Shown: positions 63,451 to 64,000 of the stretch, piece by piece
Layout: each line of letters starts with the position of its first letter
How positions within the stretch are numbered: the stretch's first letter is position 1
Assembly: GCF_002211285.1 (NCBI RefSeq)
Contig: NZ_LOKX01000001.1
Location: 434,001-498,000, forward strand
Source of the DNA: Rhizobium sp. R635
GTDB taxonomy: Bacteria > Pseudomonadota > Alphaproteobacteria > Rhizobiales > Rhizobiaceae
Length of the DNA: 64,000 nt
Direction of reading: 5' to 3'
The notes under the pieces: model-generated
Told to the model about the DNA's origin: nothing
The model's input: only the letters and a program-made list of their open reading frames with translations
Databases searched by the model: none
Program-made: the position numbers and the translations under genes

Positions 63451-64000
63451 CAGCTGTCGGTTTTCCTGCCTTTATCCGTATCGGTGGCGAGACGTGAAAA
63501 CATCACATGGTCGTGCCACTGACCGTTGATCTTCAAATATCCGCGCAGATAGCCTTCCTGCTGAAACCCGGCTTTTTCAAGCAGGCGGATACTGCGCGCG
63601 TTATCTGGAATACAGGCTGCTTCGATACGGTGCAACTCAAGCCCGGTGAAGATGTAAGGAATAACCATTTGAAGGGCTGCGAACATGTGCCCCTGGCCGG
63701 CATGTCGCTCGCCCATCCAGTAGCCGATCATGCAGCTTTGGGCCGCACCACGCCTGATGTAGCCGATGGTGATGCCGCCGACGAGCGTCATATTGTCCTT
63801 GAGGAAGATGAACAGCGGGATCGCCTGGCCGGAGGCATATTCCTGCTTTCCGCGGATGACGCGGGCGCGGTAGGCGCCTTCCGTCAACTCGTCGCGTCGC
63901 CATGTCGGCTCCCAGGGTTCCAGGAACTTGCGGCTCTCGGCGCGCAGCCGGTGCCACTGATTGAAATCCTGGTAGCGCGGCAGGCGCAGCAGATACCGGT
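63450..64000 (-). CDS. RimJ/RimL-type GNAT acetyltransferase (5'-truncated by window edge)
   Basis: The reading frame continues from the window edge: reading the minus strand from 64000, codons give RYLLRLPRYQDFNQWHRLR and then SRKFLEPWEPTW, the typical N-terminal RimJ pattern. The visible part then has AYRARVIRGKQEYASG, LFIFLKDNMTLVGGITIGYIRRG, GYWMGERHAGQGHMFAAL with the acetyl-CoA loop, and RIEAACIPDNARSIRLLEKAGFQQEGYLRGY (read in parts). The gene therefore starts upstream of the window on the other side. RimJ-family enzymes acetylate ribosomal protein S5; the target here is inferred from family. Its stop overlaps the start of the GGDEF-EAL gene by one base. Confidence 0.9.
   Translation of the reverse strand, partial: RYLLRLPRYQDFNQWHRLRAESRKFLEPWEPTWRRDELTEGAYRARVIRGKQEYASGQAIPLFIFLKDNMTLVGGITIGYIRRGAAQSCMIGYWMGERHAGQGHMFAALQMVIPYIFTGLELHRIEAACIPDNARSIRLLEKAGFQQEGYLRGYLKINGQWHDHVMFSRLATDTDKGRKTDS

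Overview
The window is ordinary chromosomal DNA from an alphaproteobacterium of the order Rhizobiales, most probably the Rhizobium leguminosarum/etli group. The evidence is high GC with strong third-position bias, GTG and TTG starts, a matR-matABC malonate cluster, a bioMNY biotin importer, a DUF47-pit phosphate pair behind a Pho box, the ispH-thrB-rnhA and lipoprotein/pdxH gene orders, and several short palindromic intergenic repeats of rhizobial type. The species call is inference. No rRNA, tRNA, CRISPR array, prophage or transposase gene was seen. Both ends cut genes: an acyl-CoA dehydrogenase on the left and a RimJ-type acetyltransferase on the right.

Layout, 1-13 kb: fatty acyl-CoA oxidation (acyl-CoA dehydrogenase, enoyl-CoA hydratase); two overlapping RNA methyltransferases (TlyA and a TrmA/RumA-type enzyme); an exported DUF4424 protein; a chemoreceptor with a C-terminal EWTEF tail; dxs; a pirin; a short-chain dehydrogenase; xseB; a histone-deacetylase-like hydrolase. 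13-20 kb: a thioesterase, then divergent matR and matA-matB-matC for uptake, activation and decarboxylation of malonate, a 59-residue membrane microprotein with its own terminator, and a membrane acyltransferase. 20-26 kb: bioM-bioN-bioY, a YcaQ-type DNA glycosylase, and aroC-ribB, in which the GTP cyclohydrolase half of RibB has lost its zinc cysteines.

26-42 kb: a GGDEF-EAL protein, a DUF1344 protein, a dnaJ-like/fabI/phosphatase row, a surface lipoprotein divergent from pdxH, a polysaccharide deacetylase, a D,D-carboxypeptidase with a SPOR domain, a MazG-like hydrolase, the DUF47-pit operon, a GNAT enzyme, tldD and an IalB-type protein. 42-50 kb: the aa3 cytochrome c oxidase block (coxB, coxA, ctaB, a 46-residue CoxF-like gene, ctaG, coxC, then DUF983 and SURF1), interrupted by a chloramphenicol-phosphotransferase-like kinase on the other strand. 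50-56 kb: ispH, thrB-rnhA, a zinc metallopeptidase, CsbD, YqgE, a DsbD-like exported domain and a peroxiredoxin.

56-64 kb: a zinc-type ABC importer preceded by a tandem Zur-like palindrome and by a 42-residue membrane ORF overlapping the ATPase gene; a ModA-like protein without a signal peptide; a Dabb protein; a secreted cysteine-rich protein; and a 7TM-PAS-GGDEF-EAL protein with a degenerate GGDEF motif.

No dramatic new system is evident. The items most worth a second look are the two microproteins, the two copies of a repeat with about 34-bp terminal inverted repeats, the signal-less ModA-like protein, and the metal, phosphate and malonate operator sites.
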